This document shows, piece by piece, positions 1-9,681 of a stretch of DNA of 64,000 nucleotides. The DNA is from Fasciola hepatica. Taxonomy: Eukaryota > Platyhelminthes > Trematoda > Plagiorchiida > Fasciolidae. Position numbers and translations under genes: made by a program. The notes below the pieces were generated by a model. That model did no database searches. It was not told where the DNA came from and saw only the letters and a list, made by a program, of their open reading frames with translations. Where the stretch lies: the NCBI GenBank assembly GCA_948099385.1, contig CANUEZ040000151.1, positions 690,001-754,000 of the forward strand, given 5' to 3'. Within the stretch, counting starts at the first letter, position 1. Each line of letters begins with the position of its first letter.

Positions 1-480
1 AGGCATGATGGTTATTAAGGCTTTGGTGTAAGCGACAGAACAATCAAACTTGAGGCTCTAACCCATGATCGATCTCACACCCCAACCATCACCCCATATT
101 TATATTTTCCATTATCGTTTTGCTCCACGCTAGCTCACTCGCTGAACTGACCTGGTGAGTGCCATGCGGCTTGAATTTATAGTGCTCCTGCCCTTAAATG
201 GAGTTTTTGGATAGTTTTGTGAATTGACGTGGTTTAATTCACACTACTGAGCTCATCAGAATGGTATTTTAGGTGCGTTTTATCCGGAGAATATTTTGAT
301 TCTCCATGTAGTAGAGCGAAGTGGAGTTCGGTATTTTTTGAAGCGAGCTTTCCTCGATTTTAGTCTTTCTTTTCGTTCTCTTGTGTTAGCGGACTTTACC
401 TGCTAGTGTCAGAGTGCGTATTTTGTGTTTGGGTAACGAGCACTAGAGTTGGTTTCGCTCTCGTTTTTGTGGTTTTTGAT
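1..480 (+). other. Leader region upstream of P1 ORF1
   Basis: No coding sequence is recognised. It may be the 5' UTR of P1, because ORF1 starts at the ATG at 481, but no second 5' end exists here for comparison (P2 is truncated). An open frame reaches back to a GTG at 406. I prefer the ATG at 481, just before the Cys-rich finger. Confidence 0.4.
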
Positions 481-1737
481 ATGACACGCCTTTCTGACCC
501 GTGTCTCTCACCCAAGTGCGGAATAAGTGCGGTGAATTGTATAGAGTGCAAGGTATGCAAGAGATGGGCCCGCCCAAGGTGTTCAGGAATAGCAGAGGAC
601 TTCTATGTCCTTTATGAACAGAACCCATGAGCAGTGTGGGTCTGTGCTCCTTGCAAGGAGGCGCCCAGTCTGACCTTTAAACTACAGGCCCAAGGATAGG
701 ACCAACGCCCACCTAGTAGTACCTTAGCAATAAGCCCCAAAACACCGCAACCAGGTTTTAGGAAGTCTTTTGCCGAAGAAGTAGCCACACCTGAAAGGAC
801 AGTCACTAGAGCGAGTGGGCCAGTTCTGAGAGCCTGTCATGCGGTCGTTGCCTCAACTCCTTCGAAGCAGACCGACGAGGGCCAGTGGACTGAGCAGAAG
901 CCAAGAAGGGCATGGCAGCCCAGTAAGAAGAGTAAAAGTAATATAGCGAAACATAGGTCGGTTAGGGTGGACTACCCTGCTCTTCTGGTGTTGGATAACA
1001 AGGTGAAAGATCTGCAGAGGCAAATCTCGTCGATGGGCAGGGTCTCAAGCAGCAGGCTCCTGAACCTAAACCGGGAAGAACCTTTCGTAGGGGAATCAAA
1101 ATCCGGGCGGAACATAGATAAGAGGAGTGTCTACGATATACTGCAAGTCGCAGACGTTCCGTCCCCTGCCACTCTGAGAAATGTGCACAGAACGGGGACA
1201 TGGAATTCGCCACTTGGGAACAAAGGCGAACATTGGGAGAGACCAATACTAGTGGAGTTTGCTGATGAGACCACCCGGGATAGACTGCTGGCTATGGCAG
1301 CATTAGTGGCTCACACCACCAAAGGTAGCTACCGGATAGTGCCAGACGAGCATAGGTTAAGGCCTCGTAGCCTAGCTCCGGAGGCTGGCCGAGCTCGACC
1401 AGCCAGGGCGCTGGTGAGAGACCAACAAAGTCAGCAGAAGGCCGTACTCGGCTCTCAGGCCCCGACCTCGACAGTAGTAAGTAAGCCGCATGTGGAGTCG
1501 GGAACAGTCGTAATTAAAGACGCTCCAGAAGATGAAAACTGGCAGTACTGTCCGAAGGTAGAGGACAGCGAGACCCTTGCCAGTCCGGGCGTTATGGCAA
1601 CTCCTGTAGAGAAGGATTGGAAATCGTCAGAAGTTCTTGGTCGTCAGACAGTGCCATGCAGGCCAATGGGGACAACCGAGGCAAAAACTTGTCACCATCT
1701 CAGGCGTTGCGCCTGGGAGAAAGACAGGAGTGGATAA
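481..1737 (+). pseudogene. P1 ORF1, PHD-finger-like, with two in-frame stops
   Basis: About 419 codons in one frame from an ATG at 481. The first 65 residues hold a Cys-rich cluster: CLSPKC, then CIECKVCKRW, then RCSG, then WVCAPC. The spacing resembles the PHD/C4HC3 finger found in ORF1 of some CR1, L2 and Rex elements. TGA at 628-630 falls inside the finger and TAG at 697-699 just after it, so this copy cannot make the whole protein. The rest is basic and Ser/Pro-rich, with a middle part (codons near 967-1350) that may be a coiled-coil or RNA-binding region. It overlaps the ORF2 frame by about 100 bases. The family role (binding element RNA) is known for related ORF1s. For this copy it is an inference. 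Confidence 0.7.
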
Positions 1738-1742
1738 TAAGA

Positions 1743-4543
1743 GCAACTTAAGTGACGGAGCGAACGCGGTTGTGTTGTATACTAACGCGCGTAGTATAAG
1801 GAACAAATGGATGGAACTCGCCAAAACCTCCGGGGAGCACAAAACGTCACAAGTTGCCGCTACGAAAACGTGGCTTTCTGAAGAAAACCATGCGCCAGGC
1901 CTAATAAGTAACGGTTTTGCGGTCTATAAGCAGGATAGGGAACACAATCGCCTTGGTAGGGGAGAAGCCATCCTAATTAGGTCAGGTACAAACAGCCCCG
2001 AGTCTCAGACCAAGATGTGCACTTGCAACGTCCAGTTGTGCACAGTTACGGTCATCGTTCCAGGCAGAAGGGTTAACGTTGTCTGTGTCTACAGGGCACC
2101 AAGCACAAACCGCGATGAGGATGTTTGTTTACTGCGGACTTTGACTGAACTAGCTAGGGACGCAAAAAAGACCCTCATAGTGGGTGATTTCAATATTCCG
2201 CACATCGGCTGGACGAATGAGGTCTGCATGCCGGGCTTGGATCAGCATATCTACTTGGAATGGCTGCACACCAATGCGTTGCATCAGCGTATTAGGGAAG
2301 GTACCAGTTAGAGCTAGATGCCTTCCATCCTTGCTGGACCTAGCAGTTACGAACCTCTCCAACGATGTGTCTGGACTGCAATATTGTGCACCGCTGGGCA
2401 AGAGTGACCACGTGTGTGTCTAAATGGTCCTATGCATGCGACAACCAAAGGTGTCTTCAAGGCTGGTCAGGCATTTCGGTAGTATGGACACAGATAGGCT
2501 TCGTAATAGAGTGATGGGTTTGACCTGGGACACGATAGAGGGGGCTACTGTCAAGGAGCGCTGGCAGACCATAAAGGGATCCCTGACTGCCCTACAGGAA
2601 GAGTTTGCACCCTTAAAACGAAGGAGTGAAGGGGGCAAATCCATTTAGTTGAGGGCTGCAATAGCAAAAGCCATCAAATGTAGAAACCATTCCTGGGACT
2701 AGTACAAAGCTTCCGGCTGTCAGCTAGCCTGGAACCACTATACAATGCTGAGAACCAAGAGTATTAGCCTTCTGAGAACTTCCAAGCGGGAATCTGAACT
2801 CAACTTGGCCCAGTCTGTAAGACAACAGCGGAAAAAATTATAAAGCTGTGTGCAGTCTAAAGGCTCAACAAGAAATGCCGTAAGTCTGCTATCCACTGGA
2901 GACCACGGTATTGTCACCGATGACCAGGGCAAAGCAGACGATCTGGAAAAATACTTTGGCAGTGTACATAGAATGGATAGTGGGGTTCGAGTAGATCCGA
3001 CCCTGGTGCATCCTTCCCCTCAGTTAAACGAGCTAGACCTCTCAGAGGGAAGCGTGCGTAAGTAATTAAAAGACCCAAACAGCCACAACTCAGCGAGCCC
3101 GGATGGCATTCATCCAGCTATCATCAAGCCGTTGGCGGATGTCATAGCTCCATCGGTGTGCAGGCTGTACAGATCGACGTTGGACCAGGGTAGTCTGCCT
3201 CAGGACTAGAAAGTCGCGGCAGTCGTGGCAATACTTAGGGGTGGACCTAAGTCTATTATGCAGAACTACAGGCCGGTAAGTCTAACTAGCATCCTATGCA
3301 AGGTTCTGGGGAAGATCATCCGTGCCCATATCTGCCAACACTTACTGGAACACTCCATGTTAAGTCCGGCTCAGCAAGGAGTCCTGAAAGGTAGGCCTTG
3401 TCTGACCAAGCTCTTGTACTTCTTAGATGAAGTAACTCGACGACTCGACGAAGGTAAGGAAGTTGAGGTATGCTACCTCGACTTTAGCAAGGCGTTCGAC
3501 TCCGTTAATCATCGTCTTTTGCTATGCAAGATGGAGACTTTCGGTATAGGTGGACCAGTATATAGGTGGCTGGAGGACTTCCTCTCCCGCAGGACGTTTA
3601 ACATCAGAGTGGGGGACAGGTGCTCCAGTTTGGTAAATGTTACCAGTGGTGTACCTCAGGGATCCGTCCTAGGCCCGGTCCGGTTCTTGTTGTTTATTAC
3701 CAACCTGGCATCCACTCTTAGGTCGCCTAGCTTTAGTTTTGCGGATGATGTGAAGATGGTTGGACCTGAGGTTAGGGTGGACTTAGGCAGGGATATAGGT
3801 ACCGTCCTGGACTGGGCATACAAATGGGACTTACCCCTGAACGCTGAAAAAATTCATTTGTTGTCAAGGGCAGAAGAAAGCCTAACTGTCGCTCATGATC
3901 AAGGGCTGTTCACCGTAGAGGCAGCCAGTAGGGTTAAAGACCTGGAAGTCATCATGAACAGTGACTTCAAATGGTAAGAGCAGTGCAACGCTGCTGCGCA
4001 TAAGGCTCGTGGGGAGCTCTTTAGACTGCGATCAGCTCTGTCTTGCCGGAAGCCGGAGGTATTTGTATCTATTCACATGGCTATAGTACGACCTCACTAA
4101 GAAGGAAGCGTGCAAGCTTGGTCACCCTTTTGCAAAAAGGATGCCGCATGCCTAGAGAAAGACAACTTCTCGCCAAGCGACTGGCTGAAGGGCAGAGGGG
4201 TAAGACTTACGAGCAGAGACTCTGTGACCTGAATCTTTTCTCGTTGGAATGAAGGAGACGTCGAGGGGATCTCATAGAAACGTTCAAGGTAATGAAGGGC
4301 TTTTCTGGCCTTAGACCAGGTAGTCTATTCCAAGTAGCCGTAGATTCCAGAACAAGGAGACATGGAAAGAAGCTGATAAAAGCCCGAGCTAGGTTGATGG
4401 CTAGATTGCACTTCTTCAGCAACAGGGTAGTGAACAGTTGGAGCGGTCTGCCTGGTGAAAAAATAGATCTGCAGACCGTCCAGTACTTAAAAGGTGCCCT
4501 ATATTGCAAGTGGTACGAGATAGTTCCTCGTAGTGAGCCTTGA
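1743..4543 (+). pseudogene. P1 ORF2: endonuclease-reverse transcriptase, broken
   Basis: The endonuclease shows NARSIRNK near 1784, a Thr-Trp-Leu motif after the KTWL triad, VYRAPSTN near 2090, VGDFNIP near 2180 and, after a frameshift near 2300, SDHVCV near 2405. The RT then follows in the third frame: NYRPVSL near 3268, DFSKAFDSVNH near 3480, GVPQGSVLGP near 3650 and the catalytic SFADD near 3735. The aspartates are kept, although in-frame stops lie at about 2421, 2646, 3063 and 3208 and after 3974. Several of these replace Trp or Gln codons. The frame shifts again near 4000, and the C-terminal part ends at the TGA at 4541-4543. Many lesions are shared exactly with P2. Confidence 0.85.
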
Positions 4544-4837
4544 GTATATCAACTAGATGGATGACGGGTAACACTGTGGTCCATCTGGAGTATGTTTTAT
4601 TAGACGTTTTCGCTCATTGCATACAGTTTCAGTGAACGCTCACGATGCATAATGTCTCACGCAGTTGATGTGCGATGAGGTTTTCCGCTTCCCTCTCATT
4701 TTTAGCGGGGATTCGACGAAATACACTCGGCAGTGGTGGGTGCACAACTGGTGTGCATACCATCGAAGGAATTCTGGACGCTCGATTAGTTGTGGCCATT
4801 ACCTGTCCTGTGCAAACTGAACTGAACTGAACTGAAC
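4544..4837 (+). repeat. P1 3' UTR and (AACTG)n tail
   Basis: After the ORF2 stop come about 270 bases of UTR and then four and a half units of AACTG at 4815-4837. The same UTR and a three-unit tail end P2 at 48752-48767. Short tandem tails in place of poly(A) are typical of the CR1 superfamily. This defines the 3' end. Confidence 0.8.
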
Positions 4838-5170
4838 CGCACACTGTACATTGACCTCAAGTGACCGCTGCCTGGGACGTACTTTGATTTGCTCCGTGAC
4901 CCTTGACCTACATTTCCCATAGACATTTCGTCGATTTGACCGCTTGAACCTCAAGCTATCCCAAATTTGCTCACATTTGGCCGACTTTGATTCACGGAGC
5001 AGTTACGGCTGTAGTTTCTAAGGGTTTTTTTGTCATATTCATGATTGTTTCACGAAGAACCGGATGGATGACCTCTATTGGACGCTTGGCCTTTTTTGGA
5101 CTGTTTTATGCTTATCTCAAAGACTGCTAGCAGTCCGTTACACTTTGGTGTGGAGGGTCAGCTGGCATTG
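4838..5170. other. Spacer between P1 tail and element E
   Basis: I recognise no gene or repeat here. It may contain degraded downstream sequence of element E, whose ORF2 would be expected on this side but is missing. Confidence 0.3.
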
Positions 5171-6513
5171 TGTACGGTGAGATCGGAGACGAATACGGCG
5201 GTGATCGGTGGTGAAGGTTCAAAGAAGGATGCAAGTGCAGAGGAATTATAAAGGGCATACTTTGGGGCGAAAAGGAGTCATCCGTGGTTCACATGCTGTG
5301 GTTCCTGTTGGCAAGAAAACTTGTAACTCTTTCTGCTTGATTTGGGTTCAGTGCAGCTAACGGTAAGGTCGGTGCAATTAGAGGAAAATTTGTGATGTGG
5401 TCCTGCTTCTGAGGACGTGTTGACTGCAGCTTCTGAGTTGGCGGATGTGACACTCGGCTGTTGGTTGCGCGGATCTTCGGGGGACTGAATAGATGCTCTG
5501 GTGGGCTAGCCCCAGACTGAACAATGTTAATCTGTGGGTATGCCTGCGCTTGAGGAAGCGGATGGATAGTGGGCTGGTCAGCTGGGGCGCGAGTGATTGT
5601 AGATCAATTGTCGAGCAAAGCCGGAAGAGTAATTATGTCAGTGTAAAGAAGGTCTTGGCCATTAGGAGCTACAGATGAAGAGGTTGATGTGGTGACCGCA
5701 AGCGCTAGAAGACAACGTTGTAGCTGGCTGGATGGTGTGGAGTGGCTCATGGGAATCGGGAAATTTCTTGGCTGGTTTGCTGGTGGAACGGGACTCAAGT
5801 GGCTGCTAGCTGATGAGAGGGGCCGTACCACCCGGCTGTGGGTAGAAAAAAGTAGAGACTGGGGTGTAACATGAAGCATTTCAGGGGGACTTTGTGGCGT
5901 TGAAGGCGAACGAGACTAGCCTGGGTCTACATTCTGCGCCGGTGCATTGATGAACTGGAGTGATGGAGAGTTATTGACGGCGGGAGATTGTTCAGGGGGA
6001 TTGAGCGGCACCGGCTTGGACAGCGGAGACAATACTTGATCGCCAGCTATCGATCTAAGGACCCTCTGCAGCGGGGTTTTGTCAGGAGTGGTCTTCATGT
6101 TTTTAAATGGGGTAGAGTTTGCAATGAACTCTCTTTTTCTAACAAACTCCATGTCCACGCCTTCCTCCCGGAAATGAAAGGGTGGCGGGCACGTGTTCCG
6201 CAGTGATCTTATCCTCAGCCTTCTACAGTGGCACTAGTAGTGCAATCGGCTACAACACTGCCACAGCATCATCCACGGAACGTAGCTACCCCCCTGCAGA
6301 CAATATGTTTTGCTGAAGCGCATCATGTTTGCTACGGGCTGTACTGTATTTCTCGCCTAGTGATATTGAACTAGGTACCAAGGAGGTAGGAAGTCCAAGG
6401 CGTTTGAGGTCCATGGGTTGAGTGTGGTTGGCCGTTTGAAAGACAAGGCGGTTGGTGGCCCATTTGGGCATGATACGACGCAGAGTTCTTCTTGAAAGAA
6501 ATTTGTAGGTCAT
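5170..6513 (-). pseudogene. Element E: ORF1 remnant of the RRM-type CR1-like family
   Basis: On the minus strand, the stretch 6158-5916 reads FVRKREFIANSTPFKNMK followed by DKTPLQR. This matches the C-terminal edge of the RNA-binding domain of M ORF1 (EFVKMRYTIASNSPYKN, EDKTPLQRE). Upstream, 6466-6286 resembles an ORF1 amino end starting MPKWATNRL. Downstream, 5879-5500 is Pro/Ser/Thr-rich, as in other copies. Frames change several times. No endonuclease or RT follows at 5170-4838, so the copy is truncated at its 3' side. That is unusual for target-primed insertion and suggests deletion or disruption by P1. Confidence 0.6.
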
Positions 6514-6759
6514 TTGCTAACCTCAGATTTCATTGTTCAGAAAAACTGATTTATATTGGGTTATAACGGTAGCCTGAGTACTGTTTTGTAAGTTATCCCC
6601 CCAAAATCCCTAATAGAAACTGTACCAATAACGGCTCGTTTAACTACACGGAGTGGCGCGCCCGAACGTCTTCTGCAGACCTATTGATCCAAAAAGCCCT
6701 CAGTCCCATGAACAGACTGTAAAAACATGCCAGCCCTTTCTCTTCTCCGAGCCTTGTTT

Positions 6760-7475
6760 ACTTAACATGGCGTTTCACGAGACCAGGGCTTGCTTTTTTT
6801 GAGATGTACTACCTCTGTCTCCAACTGCTTGAGTTGTATAGAGAGTATAGGGCCGATGTCCAGGCTACTTCCCGGTCTAATGTCTGTCAGTATCAACAGC
6901 TGCTGTTTGTATCTTGTCCACCATACCACGGCCGAATGCAACTCGGTCCACTCAGACAATTAACACAGTGTAGTCAGCAGGTTGCCATTGCTGACGGCAC
7001 CGAGGATTGTTACTGGTGTCAGTCTGCGTTGCGCAACCCGAGTAGTGGGAACAAAGGCCATTTTTCTTCGGGCAGGCTGGAAAAATATGGTTAATTCGAA
7101 TAACTGGACAGCCTGTCCAAATCCTCCAGCCCTTGAGAGCGCAAATCTGCAGGTTTGCTGGCTGATTGCATAAAATGCCACTGCTCCGCCCTAGTTGACT
7201 CAGGAATAAATGTTTGTCGGTGTGCCGCGAAGCCGTTGAAACGGGTGCTCATAAATCGGATGCTGCGAAGTACATTGGAGAAATCGGGCAAGAGAATGGG
7301 GTCCAAGATTACTGCTGCAAGAGGTTGTCTCAGCATATTTGCACTCGTGCACGCATTACTGCTGCAGTCAACTCCAACTTGGGGATTAGCACTAATTTCA
7401 GCGGGGTAACTAGCCTTAGCAAATAACAACCTGAATTGTTTTGTGCCCATTCACCTTCTTCTAGCAGCTGCAGGT
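6760..7475 (-). pseudogene. BEL/Pao-type LTR retrotransposon pol fragment
   Basis: The minus-strand reading near 7450-7340 gives VTPLKLVLIPKLELTAAVM, a hallmark of the region between RT and RNase H in BEL/Pao elements. It is followed near 7260-7150 by STRFNGFAAHR and ESTRAEQWHF with KPADLRSQGLE, the family's RNase H end (EQWH, NPAD.ASRG). Near 6950-6890 a WTELHSAVVWWTRY stretch fits the start of the integrase zinc-binding region. Frames shift more than once, no LTR is visible, and RT proper and the integrase core are absent. The fragment abuts a (TAA)n tail at 7501, so a CR1-like copy probably inserted in it. Confidence 0.65.
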
Positions 7476-7500
7476 AGCCACTCCGTATCCCCACTTCCGA

Positions 7501-7700
7501 TAATAATAAAAATGGTAATGGCATATTTCTCGACCGTGGTCGGGATGCTAGAATAAACGCATGTTATCACTAAATGGGACAGGAACTCAAAAATGGAGGC
7601 TGGAGGGTTTGACTAGAGTCAAGTGACAGCGTATTACGTGGTGAATGAAATTCAACTTCGAATCAATTAGGGCAACATCCCAAAGCTTTCCTACCGAAGG
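7501..7700 (-). mobile_element. 3' end of a CR1-like copy with terminal hairpin
   Basis: TAATAATAA at 7501-7509 is a 3' tail read on the minus strand. Next comes ATATTTCT, then the inverted repeat CGACC-GT-GGTCG (7531-7542), the same arrangement as at 50361-50381 and 59895-59917. Similarity to Z fades by about 7680 (AATCAATTAGGGCAA). No coding part remains, so this is either a strongly 5'-truncated insertion or an old one. Confidence 0.6.
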
Positions 7701-9680
7701 TTTTTTTGTTAAAAATGCTCTTCTCCCCTATGGGTGAGCTGACTTTGAGAAAAAGCGAGTAGATCTATCAATTTTATATCGAAATTTTGTCCTGGAAATG
7801 GTGTTTTGTGCATTGCGTATTCATATTTTGCCGATTAAAGTGTAGTATTGAATCAAAATAATTATTACTTCTTTTGAGTTTTTGGAACAACACATTTTGT
7901 GTTACATCTGCGGGAGGCTGAGAATACGAACACAGATTACGCAATCAAGTATTACCGTCATTGGTAGATTTATGTCGATGCGGCTGTAGCCCCGGTATAG
8001 AACACTTGTGAGGTATTACTTTGAGCTAACTATTATTAGGCCTAATATTGTTTTAGTTGAAACTTTCATCTGCTGAAGGTACTTTCGTGCATGGAAAAGT
8101 GCTTCCTGCTTTCCTGTCCGATGTGGATAACTAAAGTTATCCTTGGTACCCTTTACCGAACGGACTTGGAGTGGCCTGCTGGCGGACCCCAAAGCTTTTT
8201 CCTCTCCACTGTGGGCGCAGCCAAATTCCGTTGAGTATCTAACAGTTTTCGTTGCGGGACACTATTTTGGGACGAAGATGGTATGCTTCCTTTGTGAGCA
8301 CTATGGAAGCCTTTGGAACACACTCAAAATAATGCATACAGTGTACGATGACCCAAGCAGCACAATGTTCAACGCTACACGGAGAGCGTTGAGATAGAGT
8401 GACTCGTAATGTACGCCTTAACAGGTTACCCAGAAGTTCGTGGAATCTTACCAGAAGGGCAATAACATAAATGCCATAATATTTAGTAAAATATATCTGC
8501 GTTGCAAAAACGGCATATTTTGTTTTACAAGTTGCCAGCCTATCGTTTATATACTAAATTATCCGTCCTTCAAGAAGGTTTTTTACCAATGGTAAGTTGG
8601 TGGTTTCTACTGAAGGCATGGTTAACTGGCAAATAGACTAAGAAACAAGCGGTTGGGGTGGATTAGAAGATAAAAAGTTACTCACTTCGAGCGATCCTCG
8701 CAAAAGTTGGGCCTGGTCTAACTTGCTCAGATGGGCACAGGCAGCGCTGTCCAAAGTTTCTAACGATTTAGCCAAAAGTGCTCCAACGCGTGCCTAAATG
8801 AAAGGGCTTTGGGGGCTTTGCTTGCGGAATTACTTATGTAACAAAATTGTGGTTACGGTTTACGTAAATAGCGACACGTACGTATCATGAAGTTCGAGAA
8901 TATGTGACGTTGAACGTATCCTGTATGATGTAGAATTGGTAATGGACGACATCGCTTAACAGACCGTAGAGTGAATCGAATGTATGTATATGGAGATACG
9001 GATACACGTAAAGAGATGCGTAAAACATGGGAATATATGTATATGATTGTGTGTATTACATAGTTGCAGTGATGATTATAGTGAGAATCCTTCCTCACCA
9101 TGGGGCTTATTCTCACCACCACCACAGTTCTGTTCGCTGATGCTTAGCTGCGGAACTTGCTTGGGTAGCAGCTGCAAGCCGATGATTTTTGGCGTGCCTT
9201 ATTTCCAGATGGAAGCTTGTAGTGAGATGTGTAACCATGGTGATATACACGCCTTAGGAACTGACACAATCCCATCTTCATTCGCTGCACTTCGTGTTGG
9301 TAGTTTATTATATGATCCGGAATAAAGAAGTAGCACACGTATCGGTTTATGTATCTCGTAAAATTACGTGTCGAACGAGCAGTATGTGCGTAGAGGCAAT
9401 GGGTTCGCAATGTAGAACTGACCACTGCATACATATATATATGTACCGACGTCGGTTACGTGCATGAACACTGTCGATTATCAAAAGAAAACCGAACACA
9501 GCACAGCTATGAATACATATGTTTATATATGCATAGGTGCAGGTAAGTCTCGTGTGTGACCCATAGTTCTGTGCCTATTCCCTGGACCATAGATCAGTCC
9601 TTTATAATCGTGCTAGTTTTTAAACGCGAACAAAACCGCAGAGAGTTTTCGATTCCTACTTCTTACGCGAGCTACTTAAC
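7701..9680. other. About 2 kb without recognisable features
   Basis: Only short open frames occur (for example 8143-8397 +). None has a motif, Cys pattern, membrane segment or neighbour that supports a gene. Short ATATGTAT-type runs lie near 8980-9040 and 9430-9445. This could be old repeat or host intergenic DNA. Confidence 0.4.
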
Positions 9681-9681
9681 T

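Larger units (their letters stand above)
1..4837 (+). mobile_element. P1: CR1-like non-LTR retrotransposon, decayed
   Basis: The order is leader, ORF1 with a PHD-like finger, ORF2 with endonuclease then reverse transcriptase, and a short 3' UTR ending in a pentanucleotide tail. This is the plan of the CR1 superfamily. The reading frames carry several stops and frameshifts, so this copy is dead. A second, 5'-truncated copy (P2) lies at 46300-48767. The 3' end is fixed by the tail at 4815-4837. The 5' end is not fixed and may lie left of the window. The RT sequence is clearly distinct from the other CR1-like family here, so two CR1-type lineages share the window. Confidence 0.85.

Noticed and set aside
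628..699. In-frame TGA and TAG in P1 ORF1 as recoding sites
   Set aside because: The rest of P1 carries many stops and frameshifts, so ordinary decay explains them. No recoding signal is seen.
3225..3977. A 250-codon RT frame as an independent gene
   Set aside because: It is one stop-to-stop piece of P1 ORF2, flanked in frame by more ORF2 sequence beyond each stop.
8143..8397. An 84-codon frame as a small host gene
   Set aside because: It has no recognisable motif, no signal peptide, and no splice or neighbour support.
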